Source: Polyangiaceae bacterium (GTDB lineage Bacteria > Myxococcota_A > Polyangia > Polyangiales > Polyangiaceae). Taken from it: a stretch of 6,493 bases of DNA. Positions 1 to 6,038 of the stretch are shown in pieces (the stretch's first letter is position 1; the number at the start of each line of letters is the position of its first letter). The notes beneath the pieces were generated by a model. The model was not told the origin of the DNA, searched no databases, and saw only the letters and a list, made by a program, of their open reading frames with translations. Made by a program: the position numbers and the translations under genes. The stretch lies in NCBI GenBank assembly GCA_022447485.1, contig JAKVCH010000181.1, forward strand, positions 1-6,493, given 5' to 3'.

Positions 1-515
1 ACGGGACTGAAACCGGCGTTCGTCGGGTGATTGAACGCGTCCAAGAGAAGCATTTGAGGCGCGACCTACCCCCATGGTTCGAAGAATTATTGGGCAAAGA
101 AAAGTCGCAATTTACTTTGGGCCTTGATTTAGATGCTCAGGCAATCCCTGCTGTGTTGCGATCCGAATCTCCGGCGACCGAGGGTTTGCGTGCTGGGCGT
201 TTGCTGGGTAATTTTTCTCCACCAGGGCTCAATTTGGTAGGTTCTCTCAGCTATCAAAAACCCAGCTATGCGGAACAAGCTGAGGCGTTTCTGGACGGCC
301 AGCGTCAAAAGGCAGAAAGTTACGCGCTTTTGTTGAAAATGATGAAGCTCCGGCAGCCTCTTCGAAAACTAGAGGCTGTTTCCACAGACAAGACTCTTCA
401 AGTCGCCCTGGCGCTCGATGGCCCGGCGTTGGTGCAGATTTTGAATCGATTTGAAAATCAGGTCGATCAGCTTTTGAATTTTGATAGAGCAGACCTCACT
501 CATGACAACCAATAA
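1..515 (+). CDS. Hypothetical protein, 3' part only (5' end outside window)
   Basis: I do not recognise this protein. The frame is open to the left edge (first whole codon at position 3, no stop before it), so a GTG at 27 is probably internal and the true start lies upstream. About 170 C-terminal residues are visible, ending at TAA 513-515. They show no membrane segment, no cysteine and no catalytic motif. The predicted order is a charged helix (around the ERVQEKHLRRDLPPWFEELL stretch), beta-like segments (FTLGLDLD, LNLVGSLSY), a long helix rich in Ala/Glu/Lys, then a strand (LQVALALDG) and a final helix (ALVQILNRFENQVDQLL). This order resembles the C-terminal half of the membrane-anchored protein at 1224-2249, so the missing N-terminus may carry a signal anchor; that is inference. 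The end overlaps cmk by 14 bases, which suggests co-transcription and translational coupling. Confidence 0.8.
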   Translation, partial: GTETGVRRVIERVQEKHLRRDLPPWFEELLGKEKSQFTLGLDLDAQAIPAVLRSESPATEGLRAGRLLGNFSPPGLNLVGSLSYQKPSYAEQAEAFLDGQRQKAESYALLLKMMKLRQPLRKLEAVSTDKTLQVALALDGPALVQILNRFENQVDQLLNFDRADLTHDNQ

Positions 516-1227
516 GAAGAGAAGCCACCCTGTTGTTGCTATCGATGGCCCCGCTGGGGCCGGAAAGAGCACGGTGACCCGTATGGTGGCCGAAGCTCTT
601 GGCTACACTCAAGTCGACACCGGGGCGTTGTATCGTTCTGTCGCCTACCTTGCCTCGCAAGCAGGGCTCGAGCTGAGCCAAGCCAGCGAGGTAGGCCAGC
701 TTGCGCTGCGATTGGCCGAGCCCGGTCGCTTGGTTCTGTCCACCTCTCCGGGCAGCACCATCACCCAAGTGAGTTTCGACGGCGAGGATATTTCAGAGGC
801 AATTCGACGCCAAGAAGTCGGGTTGGGTGCGAGCGTTGTTTCCCAGCATCCTCAGGTGCGCGAAGCTCTTCTGGCGATTCAACGCCAACTAGGAGTCGAT
901 GGCGGTGTTGTTTTGGAGGGGCGCGATATCGGCTCGGTGGTCTTCCCAGACGCGGAGGCAAAGTTTTTTCTCACCGCTTCAATTGATGTGCGGGCTCAGC
1001 GCCGTCTGGATGAGCTGAAATCAAAAGGCCAAGAGGCTGTGCTGGAAGATATCCGGAGAGAGGTTGCCGAGCGTGATAGACGCGACATGGAAAGGCCGAT
1101 CGCTCCTCTCATGCAGGCTGATGACGCTATCGTTGTCGATTCTTCAGCGATGAGCATTCAAGAAGTAACTCAACAGATCGTAGATGCTGTCGAAGAGATA
1201 GCCGAAGGGTTGGAGGGAAAGAAATGA
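502..1227 (+). CDS. cmk: Cytidylate kinase (CMP/dCMP kinase)
   Basis: This cytoplasmic enzyme phosphorylates CMP and dCMP to the diphosphates using ATP, recycling cytidylate from RNA and lipid turnover for DNA and RNA synthesis. From ATG 502 it is 241 aa, slightly longer than the usual 220-230. The P-loop GPAGAGKST lies at residues 16-24, the substrate-site motif DTGALYR at 39-45, the GRDIGSVVFPDA motif at 140-151, and the lid/arginine motif RDRRDMERPIAPL at 191-203. T40, R141, D142, D195 and R198 fall where the E. coli enzyme contacts CMP (recalled, not aligned). Residues about 60-130 would form the NMP-binding insert typical of the long bacterial form. An in-frame TTG at 481 could add seven residues, but ATG 502 places the P-loop normally. 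No strong ribosome site precedes it; the 14-base overlap with the upstream gene suggests coupling. It lies upstream of rpsA, as in many Proteobacteria, but with another gene between. Confidence 0.97.
   Translation: MTTNKKRSHPVVAIDGPAGAGKSTVTRMVAEALGYTQVDTGALYRSVAYLASQAGLELSQASEVGQLALRLAEPGRLVLSTSPGSTITQVSFDGEDISEAIRRQEVGLGASVVSQHPQVREALLAIQRQLGVDGGVVLEGRDIGSVVFPDAEAKFFLTASIDVRAQRRLDELKSKGQEAVLEDIRREVAERDRRDMERPIAPLMQADDAIVVDSSAMSIQEVTQQIVDAVEEIAEGLEGKK
1212..1217 (+). promoter_or_regulatory. Shine-Dalgarno site for the membrane-anchored protein gene
   Basis: GGAGGG lies six bases before ATG 1224, inside the last codons of cmk. It is the best ribosome binding site in the window. With the ATGA stop/start overlap it fixes the start of the downstream gene and indicates that it is translated from the cmk message. 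Confidence 0.8.
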
Positions 1228-2249
1228 CGAGTCAGCCAATTTCTCAAGAGCCGAGTCCTGCTGTGGAGAGAACAGCATTCTCTCATCGCACGGTGTACCT
1301 GGGTTTAGTCATCAGTCTTGGGCTGGCTTTCTTCGCGGCGCTTCATATCTATCAGCGCTACGTGCGTTATGTGCCCGTTGCTCTGACGCATATTCCCGAG
1401 AATGCGCTCTGGGCGGCTCACCTCGATGTAGAGCAGGCGGTCGTCTACGAGCCTTTTCGCGAGCATGTGCTGCAAATGATCGAAGCTGGTCGCGATAATC
1501 CAGAGCCTCGGGTGAAGCATTTGGAGCGGCTCACTACCCTCGAATTAGGAATCGACACTCGAGAAGTGGCGTTTGCAATCCTCCCCGGAGATGCTTGGAT
1601 ATTCGTTCTAGCCGGTCATTTTCGCCGAGATGGTGTGGTGCGCGGTGCCCAGAAGCTGCTGGCTGACGAGGGGGTGGAGGCAGAGGTGCGCGAGGATCCG
1701 GAGCGCTTAGTTTTGGAGTCTGGGCGGTCATTCGGAGTGTCTCCCGACGGAACCTTGATGATAGCGAGCAACGAGGCGACCCTGCTTGGTTCCTTGAGCC
1801 CCAGCGAGGGGACGAGCCTGAGCGGAGACGCTGCCCTCGAGATCCGTGCCGCTGCTCCAGGCTCTTCTGCTTTGACTGGATTTCAAGACTTTGAGTTTCG
1901 TGTCGAAAAAGGCAGCCGGTTCCCCTTCGAGGTGAACGGCCACTTGGGGCCTGACTCCGAGTTGTCACGGCGGGCTGCAGCCACGGGCTTGTCCTGGGCA
2001 AGTACGCTGGCCGGGCAGGGGCTTTTGCCCTTGAGGGTTCTGCCGGCAAGCGCTTATTCAGTTGATTCTGCCAAGTTTGAGCTATCAGGAAAGGGCCAAT
2101 TGAGCCGAACTGAGTTCAACTCGATTGTTGCCTGGCTCTCCGGAGTGATTCAGCAGCGTGCCCTTTTCGCTCCCGCCGTGCCTGCTGCCCCACGAGTTCC
2201 TCCTCCGCTACCTTTCCGAGCGGGCTCAGCTGAAGAAGGCGCTCAGTAG
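1224..2249 (+). CDS. Membrane-anchored protein of unknown function, single N-terminal helix
   Basis: I do not recognise a named family. The 341-residue product has a polar N-terminus (1-21), one hydrophobic segment at about 23-41 (YLGLVISLGLAFFAAL) followed by basic residues, then a large soluble part, fitting a signal-anchored envelope protein; there is no lipobox. After the anchor comes 'VPVALTHIPENALWAAHLDVEQ' (50-71, given in part), which reads like the opening strand of a domain about 55-190 of alternating strands and helices. A second region, about 219-311, has two beta-rich stretches (FEFRVEKG, AKFELSGKGQL) separated and followed by helices. The tail (315-332) is rich in proline and alanine and probably flexible. 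No catalytic motif is visible. The ATGA overlap with cmk and a strong GGAGGG site support co-translation. Its C-terminal order of elements resembles the partial gene at the left edge. The gene sits where rpsA often directly follows cmk. Confidence 0.87.
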   Translation: MTSQPISQEPSPAVERTAFSHRTVYLGLVISLGLAFFAALHIYQRYVRYVPVALTHIPENALWAAHLDVEQAVVYEPFREHVLQMIEAGRDNPEPRVKHLERLTTLELGIDTREVAFAILPGDAWIFVLAGHFRRDGVVRGAQKLLADEGVEAEVREDPERLVLESGRSFGVSPDGTLMIASNEATLLGSLSPSEGTSLSGDAALEIRAAAPGSSALTGFQDFEFRVEKGSRFPFEVNGHLGPDSELSRRAAATGLSWASTLAGQGLLPLRVLPASAYSVDSAKFELSGKGQLSRTEFNSIVAWLSGVIQQRALFAPAVPAAPRVPPPLPFRAGSAEEGAQ

Positions 2250-2252
2250 GGC

Positions 2253-2298
2253 CTCTGTTGAAATTATTAGTAAATTCAAATATTTAGTTTCCACAGAG
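2253..2298 (+). repeat. Imperfect inverted repeat, 14-base arms, AT-rich 18-base loop
   Basis: CTCTGTTGAAATTA (2253-2266) can pair with TAGTTTCCACAGAG (2285-2298): 13 of 14 positions pair, counting one G-U, with a single T/C mismatch. It begins four bases after the stop of the upstream gene. There is no T-run after the 3' arm, so it is not a standard intrinsic terminator. It could slow or process the upstream message, or be an operator, because it overlaps the possible rpsA promoter. Confidence 0.5.
2258..2286 (+). promoter_or_regulatory. Possible sigma70-type promoter for rpsA
   Basis: TTGAAA (2258-2263, five of six matches to TTGACA) is followed after 17 bases by TATTTA (2281-2286, a weak -10), in the most AT-rich part of the gap. 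AATATT at 2279-2284 is an alternative -10 with shorter spacing. If used, the message would carry a leader of roughly 285 bases. This is only a consensus match, and both boxes lie within the inverted repeat at 2253-2298. Confidence 0.3.
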
Positions 2299-2577
2299 AG
2301 GGATTGCCTGAGCATCTAAATAGGGAAGGGGCATGCAGATCATCCCCTGCCTGCTGGCGACCCCGGGCGAAGGGCGAACGATACGGAGGAAGGAGTCGCC
2401 AGCCTCGCCAGGAATAGCGAGGAAAGATTCCCTGGGGCCGTGTCATTAAGCGTTTGACGCTTCTTTCGCCCTGCGCTAGCCATCCTGCCCCGACTTACAA
2501 GCGAGGCTGCATTTTGTGCTGTCATTTTGGTCGGAAATTTTTTCTTCAGCCCTCGCGCGCAGCACACAGACTATTTC

Positions 2578-4380
2578 ATGTCAGAAACTCAACAGGTCGA
2601 AACTTCTTCGATGGATAGCTTTGCCCAGCTCTTCGAAGCATCACAGTCGACCGCCCAGGAGCATGAGCTCGGTGGTGAGGGCCAAATTGTCACAGGCGTT
2701 GTTGTTCGCATCAACCGTGACTTCGTCATCGTAGATATCGGTGGCAAATCTGAAGGCGTTTTGAATAAAGACGAATTCCTTGGTGCAGCTGGCGAGTTCG
2801 CCGTAGAGCCAGGTGATCGCGTCGACGTCTACATCGAGTCTCGCGAGAGCGACGACGGCCTCATCTCATTGTCAAAAGAAAAAGCTGACAAGATGCGGGT
2901 TTGGGACGAGATTTCTACCGCTTGCGAGCGGGACGAGATCATCGAAGGCACAATCACGCAGCGCGTAAAGGGTGGCCTCTCGGTGACGATTCGTGGTGGC
3001 GTCAAGGCATTCTTGCCTGGCAGCCAGGTCGACCTCCGTCCAATTCGTAACCTCGACAAGCTCATTGGTCAGACTTTTGAGTTCAAGGTTATCAAGTTTA
3101 ACAAGAAGCGTGGCAATATTGTTCTGTCTCGCCGCGTTCTTCTCGAGAAGGAGCGCGATTCTCTCAAGGCGAAGACTTTGGAGAACCTCCAAGAAGGTCA
3201 AGTCTTGCAGGGAACCATCAAAAACCTCACCGAGTACGGCGCCTTCGTCGACTTGGGCGGAATCGATGGCTTGCTCCATATCACCGACATGTCTTGGGGC
3301 CGTGTCAATCACCCAAGCGAAGTCTTCGCTGTGGGCGACGAAGTTACCGTCAAGGTTCTCAAGTACAATGCCGACACCGAGCGTGTCAGCCTTGGCATGA
3401 AGCAGACTCAGCAAGACCCATGGATCCACGCTTCAGAAGCTTACCCAGTGGGCAAGCTTGTTGAAGGCAAGGTGATGAGCCTCACTGATTACGGTGCATT
3501 CGTTGAATTGGAACCAGGCGTTGAGGGCTTGATTCACGTTTCCGAGATGTCCTGGACCAAGAAGATCAAGCATCCTTCAAAGATGCTCGAGATTGGCCAA
3601 GAGGTTGCATGCCAAGTGCTCGAAGTTGACAGCGATTCAAAGCGCATCAGCTTGGGCATGAAGCAGCTTGAGCCCGATCCATGGAGTGTCTTCACCGATG
3701 CTTACAAGCCAGGCGATCGCATCACTGGTAAGGTTCGCAGCATTACCGACTACGGTGTCTTCGTGGGAATCGAAGAAGGCGTTGACGGCATGGTTCATAA
3801 GACCGACCTCTCTTGGACCGTTAAAATCAACAACCCGGGCGATGTTTATGGCAAGGGCGACGACGTTGAAGCGATCATTCTCTCCATCAACCACGATGAA
3901 AAGAAGGTCTCCCTCGGCGTACGTCAACTCTTTGACGACCCTTGGGGAACTCTCCTCGAAGAGTTCAAGCCTGGAACGGTTGTGCCAGAGGTCGAGGTTC
4001 TTGCCTCAACTGATTACGGAGCATTCGTTCGCGTTCGCGAGGGCATGGAAGCCATCATCCCTGCCGGTGAGATGCCAGCAGGTACCGAGCTCGTGAAGGG
4101 CACGAAGGTGAAGGCCGAAATTGCCAACGTCGACACAATGGATCGTCGTGTGACCATGAGCATGTTGAACCCAGGTGAAAGCCCTGCGGCTGAACAGCTC
4201 CAGGTCATGAAGCGTGAGTCAACTGGCAAGGGAGCAACCCTCGGCGATCTCTTCAAAGAGAAGCTAGCTGGTTTGAGCGTTGCTGACTCTGAGCCACCAG
4301 CAGAAGCTGCACCAGCAGAAGCTGCACCAGCAGAAGCTGCCGCGGAGACTGGCTCCGACGAAGAAAAGACCGAAGCTTAA
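2578..4380 (+). CDS. rpsA: 30S ribosomal protein S1, six S1 domains
   Basis: S1 binds the 30S subunit and single-stranded, U-rich mRNA, and helps recruit and unfold messages with weak Shine-Dalgarno sites. From ATG 2578 it is 600 aa (E. coli 557). Six OB-fold S1 domains are visible at about 36-100, 118-186, 206-274, 292-362, 379-449 and 466-529. The first two are divergent, as expected for the ribosome-docking end; the third to fifth carry the classic (T/S)(E/D)YG(A/V)FV signature and share DPW linkers at 280-282, 367-369 and 454-456, exactly 87 residues apart. The sixth is shorter and diverged. The C-terminus has TLGDLFKEKL (554-563), then an acidic Ala/Pro tail. The N-terminal SFAQLFE motif (14-20) supports starting at 2578 or at ATG 2611; the frame is also open from TTG 2527. 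No Shine-Dalgarno lies before ATG 2578, which together with the U-rich leader suggests S1 autoregulation. A terminator follows. Confidence 0.98.
   Translation: MSETQQVETSSMDSFAQLFEASQSTAQEHELGGEGQIVTGVVVRINRDFVIVDIGGKSEGVLNKDEFLGAAGEFAVEPGDRVDVYIESRESDDGLISLSKEKADKMRVWDEISTACERDEIIEGTITQRVKGGLSVTIRGGVKAFLPGSQVDLRPIRNLDKLIGQTFEFKVIKFNKKRGNIVLSRRVLLEKERDSLKAKTLENLQEGQVLQGTIKNLTEYGAFVDLGGIDGLLHITDMSWGRVNHPSEVFAVGDEVTVKVLKYNADTERVSLGMKQTQQDPWIHASEAYPVGKLVEGKVMSLTDYGAFVELEPGVEGLIHVSEMSWTKKIKHPSKMLEIGQEVACQVLEVDSDSKRISLGMKQLEPDPWSVFTDAYKPGDRITGKVRSITDYGVFVGIEEGVDGMVHKTDLSWTVKINNPGDVYGKGDDVEAIILSINHDEKKVSLGVRQLFDDPWGTLLEEFKPGTVVPEVEVLASTDYGAFVRVREGMEAIIPAGEMPAGTELVKGTKVKAEIANVDTMDRRVTMSMLNPGESPAAEQLQVMKRESTGKGATLGDLFKEKLAGLSVADSEPPAEAAPAEAAPAEAAAETGSDEEKTEA
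4296..4340 (+). repeat. Three perfect tandem copies of a 15-bp unit in the rpsA 3' end
   Basis: The unit ACCAGCAGAAGCTGC occurs at 4296-4310, 4311-4325 and 4326-4340 without mismatch. Because 15 is a multiple of three, it adds PAEAA three times (residues 574-588) to the S1 tail without shifting the frame. Each unit also contains GCAG and CTGC as small inverted arms. Identity even at third codon positions suggests recent duplication by slippage, and copy number may vary between strains. Confidence 0.9.
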
Positions 4381-4421
4381 ACTTCGGTCCAGACTCTGAG
4401 CGTTTCACAGCGTTCAGAGTC
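4368..4421 (+). other. Two consecutive hairpins across the rpsA stop codon and 3' UTR
   Basis: GACCGAAG (4368-4375) pairs perfectly with CTTCGGTC (4382-4389) around a six-base loop that contains the first bases of the TAA stop. Two bases later GACTCTGAGCG (4392-4402) pairs with CGTTCAGAGTC (4411-4421), 11 bp with one G-U, around an eight-base loop. Neither is followed by a T-run. They may protect the message from 3' exonucleases or assist termination at the hairpin downstream. Confidence 0.6.
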
Positions 4422-4455
4422 CGCTCAGGAGCGCAGTTCAACTCCGCTCTCTCTG

Positions 4456-4487
4456 AAAAGCCCTGACCCTTGGTCGGGGCTTTTTTA
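4456..4487 (+). terminator. Intrinsic terminator of rpsA
   Basis: AGCCCTGACC (4459-4468) pairs with GGTCGGGGCT (4472-4481), ten base pairs with one G-U, around a three-base loop CTT. An A-run (4456-4459) precedes it and six T residues (4481-4486) follow. This is a textbook Rho-independent terminator, about 76 bases after the rpsA stop. The A-run is short, so any activity in the reverse direction would be weaker. Confidence 0.92.
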
Positions 4488-4564
4488 TTGGGCGCGAGCA
4501 GCGGGTTATTTATTTGCGCTGAGGGCTCTGTACGATCCCGTCGAAGAGATCTACTCTCCCACCA

Positions 4565-5971
4565 ATGCGTGACGCGGAAGAGGTAGAAGCAAGTGGAGGC
4601 TGGAGCACGCAGCGCATCGTCTTTGTCTCGATAGCTTCGGCGGTCGTCTTGGCTGTGTTGGTCGCTGTCCGGAGTATTCTGCTGCCCTTCTTATTGGGCA
4701 TGATCATCGCCTACGTTCTGACGCCCCTCGTTAGTTTAGGCGAGAGGATTCGTTTACCCCGCGGCGTTTCAGTGGTGACGGTTTATCTATTCGTCTTTGG
4801 TGGTCTTTATATTTCTGGCGCTTCGGTTGCTCCACGCATCTATGAAGAGAGTGTCCAGATTGCCCGCGATCTGCCCGCGATGCTCGAAGGTGCGGCCGAA
4901 CGCCACGGCCCGCGTATCGAGCAACTCGTCAACGACTATCTCACAAAGCAGCGCGACGAATCCGCTACGCCTCAGCACCAGCCGGCGGCGCTCATTCAAG
5001 AGCTGCCCGATGGTTCTTTGAGCGTCGAGGTGAAGAACGGCTTTGATATTGTCGAAGAGGCCCCGGGTCGCCTGCATCTTGCACCGCGCGAAGAAATACC
5101 TGTCGGCGGCGTCAAAGTTTCGGATCTTGTTTCCCAAGGAATTGATCAATTCATCAAATACGCCCAGTTGAACGCCCTACATTTTCTCAAGCTGGGTCAA
5201 TCTTTAGTGGCAGGCTTGTCTCGGGGTGTGTTCTTGCTCTTCATGACTCTCATGGTGGCGGGCTACATCATCATGACCCGGGAGAATATCCTGAGCTTTT
5301 TTGCTTCCTTGGTGCCCGCTGCTCGACGTCCCGGTTTTGATGTCTTGATTCGTCGCATCGACAAGGGCCTTTCAGGGGTAGTGCGTGGTCAATTGTTGAT
5401 TTGCGTGGTCAATGGAGTGCTGAGTGCGATTGGTTTTGCTCTCTTTGGTTTGAAGTACTGGCCGGTTCTCGCCCTGGTTGCCGGCATTATGAGCATCATT
5501 CCTATCTTTGGATCGATCTTAAGCACCATCCCGGCTGTGTTGATTGGCCTCACCCAAGATATCTGGACCGCACTTTGGGTTCTGCTGTGGATCGTCGGAG
5601 TGCACCAAGTCGAAGCAAATCTTCTCAACCCGAAGATCATCGGCGTTTCTGCAAAGATCCATCCTGTTTTGGTGGTCTTTTCTCTTCTGGTGGGTGAGCA
5701 CTTTTACGGGCTTTGGGGGGCTCTTTTTGCCGTTCCTCTGCTTTCGCTGGTGCAGAGTATTTTTAATCATTTCCGTTTCGCTCTTCCCGAAGCCCAACGA
5801 GATAGTTTCTTTCTCACGAAAAGGCCGCCTGGGGTCGCTTTCGAGGTGCTGGCCCAGAGGGGCGGGGGAGCTGGCTCGCGCCAGCAGTCTGCTCCTATTC
5901 CGAGCGTTGCGGTTCAAGATCCAGACTCGAGTAAGCCCGCAGCAGACACCCCCGATTCTGGACCAGATTAG
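4565..5971 (+). CDS. AI-2E family transporter (PF01594-type permease)
   Basis: This is an inner-membrane permease of the AI-2E/YdiK-PerM family. Characterised members export autoinducer-2 or act as Na+(Li+)/H+ antiporters, but most are uncharacterised, so the substrate is unknown. Of 468 aa (family usually about 350), hydrophobic segments lie at about 18-35, 38-56, 67-89, 214-237, 277-296, 300-329 (probably two) and 333-350, with a last one or two at 366-396. Family signatures are VVRGQ (272-276), IPIFGSILSTIP (312-323), VEANLLNPKIIG (349-360), HPVLVV (366-371) and LWGALFAVPLL (383-393). The third-to-fourth helix loop (90-210) is enlarged, with a polar, strand-like insert at about 145-180. 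The C-tail (410-468) is Pro/Ser/Asp-rich and probably cytoplasmic. ATG 4565 is the first start in the frame; no good ribosome site precedes it. The rpsA terminator upstream implies its own promoter: TACGAT (4531-4536) is a weak -10 candidate without a clear -35. Confidence 0.94.
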   Translation: MRDAEEVEASGGWSTQRIVFVSIASAVVLAVLVAVRSILLPFLLGMIIAYVLTPLVSLGERIRLPRGVSVVTVYLFVFGGLYISGASVAPRIYEESVQIARDLPAMLEGAAERHGPRIEQLVNDYLTKQRDESATPQHQPAALIQELPDGSLSVEVKNGFDIVEEAPGRLHLAPREEIPVGGVKVSDLVSQGIDQFIKYAQLNALHFLKLGQSLVAGLSRGVFLLFMTLMVAGYIIMTRENILSFFASLVPAARRPGFDVLIRRIDKGLSGVVRGQLLICVVNGVLSAIGFALFGLKYWPVLALVAGIMSIIPIFGSILSTIPAVLIGLTQDIWTALWVLLWIVGVHQVEANLLNPKIIGVSAKIHPVLVVFSLLVGEHFYGLWGALFAVPLLSLVQSIFNHFRFALPEAQRDSFFLTKRPPGVAFEVLAQRGGGAGSRQQSAPIPSVAVQDPDSSKPAADTPDSGPD

Positions 5972-5988
5972 CCATTTCTCTGCTTTTG

Positions 5989-6024
5989 CTTGTCACCCAA
6001 GCGTTGCTCGTAGTTCGTGACAGG
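5989..6024 (+). repeat. Inverted repeat in the spacer before the last gene
   Basis: CTTGTCAC (5989-5996) pairs with GTGACAGG (6017-6024), 8 bp with one G-U, around a 20-base loop that itself contains AGC/GCT. No T-run follows, so it is a poor intrinsic terminator. The 3' arm overlaps the bases just before the ribosome site of the GTG start at 6039, so an effect on that gene's translation is possible but unproven. Confidence 0.35.
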
Positions 6025-6038
6025 GCTATAGGCCTGAC

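Larger units (their letters stand above)
2250..2577 (+). promoter_or_regulatory. Gene-free stretch: probable rpsA promoter region and structured 5' leader
   Basis: No convincing gene lies in these 328 bases on either strand. From left to right it holds an AT-rich inverted repeat (2253-2298) with a possible promoter, a small hairpin (AGGGG 2327-2331 with CCCCT 2344-2348), a perfect 9-bp stem (GCTGGCGAC 2353-2361 with GTCGCCAGC 2395-2403, 33-base loop), a 6-bp stem (CCTCGC 2403-2408 with GCGAGG 2417-2422), a 5-bp hairpin (AAGCG 2448-2452 with CGCTT 2458-2462) enclosed by TGGGGC 2433-2438 with GCCCCG 2487-2492, and a U-rich tract from about 2511 to 2546. GCGAGGCTG at 2501-2509 could pair with a segment near the start codon or with 2401-2408. 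I match it to no known riboswitch, 6S, SRP or RNase P consensus. A long leader fits known S1 autoregulation in Gammaproteobacteria, but the folds were drawn by eye. A separate small RNA is an alternative. Confidence 0.6.

Noticed and set aside
1534..2049. 171-codon antisense frame inside the membrane-anchored protein gene
   Set aside because: Arg/Pro/Ser-rich product typical of a shadow frame; the + strand gene has a ribosome site, a membrane anchor and operon context.
2454..2483. TTGACG (2454-2459) as a promoter -35 box
   Set aside because: No acceptable -10 box lies 16-18 bases downstream (TAGCCA is a poor match), and the bases are part of a small hairpin.
2287..2520. A known structured RNA such as 6S, SRP RNA, RNase P RNA or a riboswitch
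   Set aside because: Fragments such as GAGGAAAG (2419-2426) recall RNase P, but the other conserved blocks are missing, and no consensus of the riboswitch classes I considered was found.
2340..2567. 75-codon antisense frame in the rpsA leader
   Set aside because: Basic, low-complexity product with no recognisable motif or ribosome site; it lies across the potential leader stems, and a structured leader explains the region better.
2872..3429. 185-codon antisense frame inside rpsA
   Set aside because: It is the shadow of a strongly coding frame with biased codon use; long antisense open frames are common in such genes, and no family is recognisable.
5544..6020. 158-codon + strand frame overlapping the end of the transporter gene
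   Set aside because: It overlaps the conserved last helices of the transporter in another frame and reads as Phe/Ser-rich noise.
6021..6036. Near-palindrome CAGGGCTATAGGCCTG just before the GTG start
   Set aside because: Seven of eight symmetric positions match, but one or more such matches are expected by chance in a window this long, and there is no second copy.
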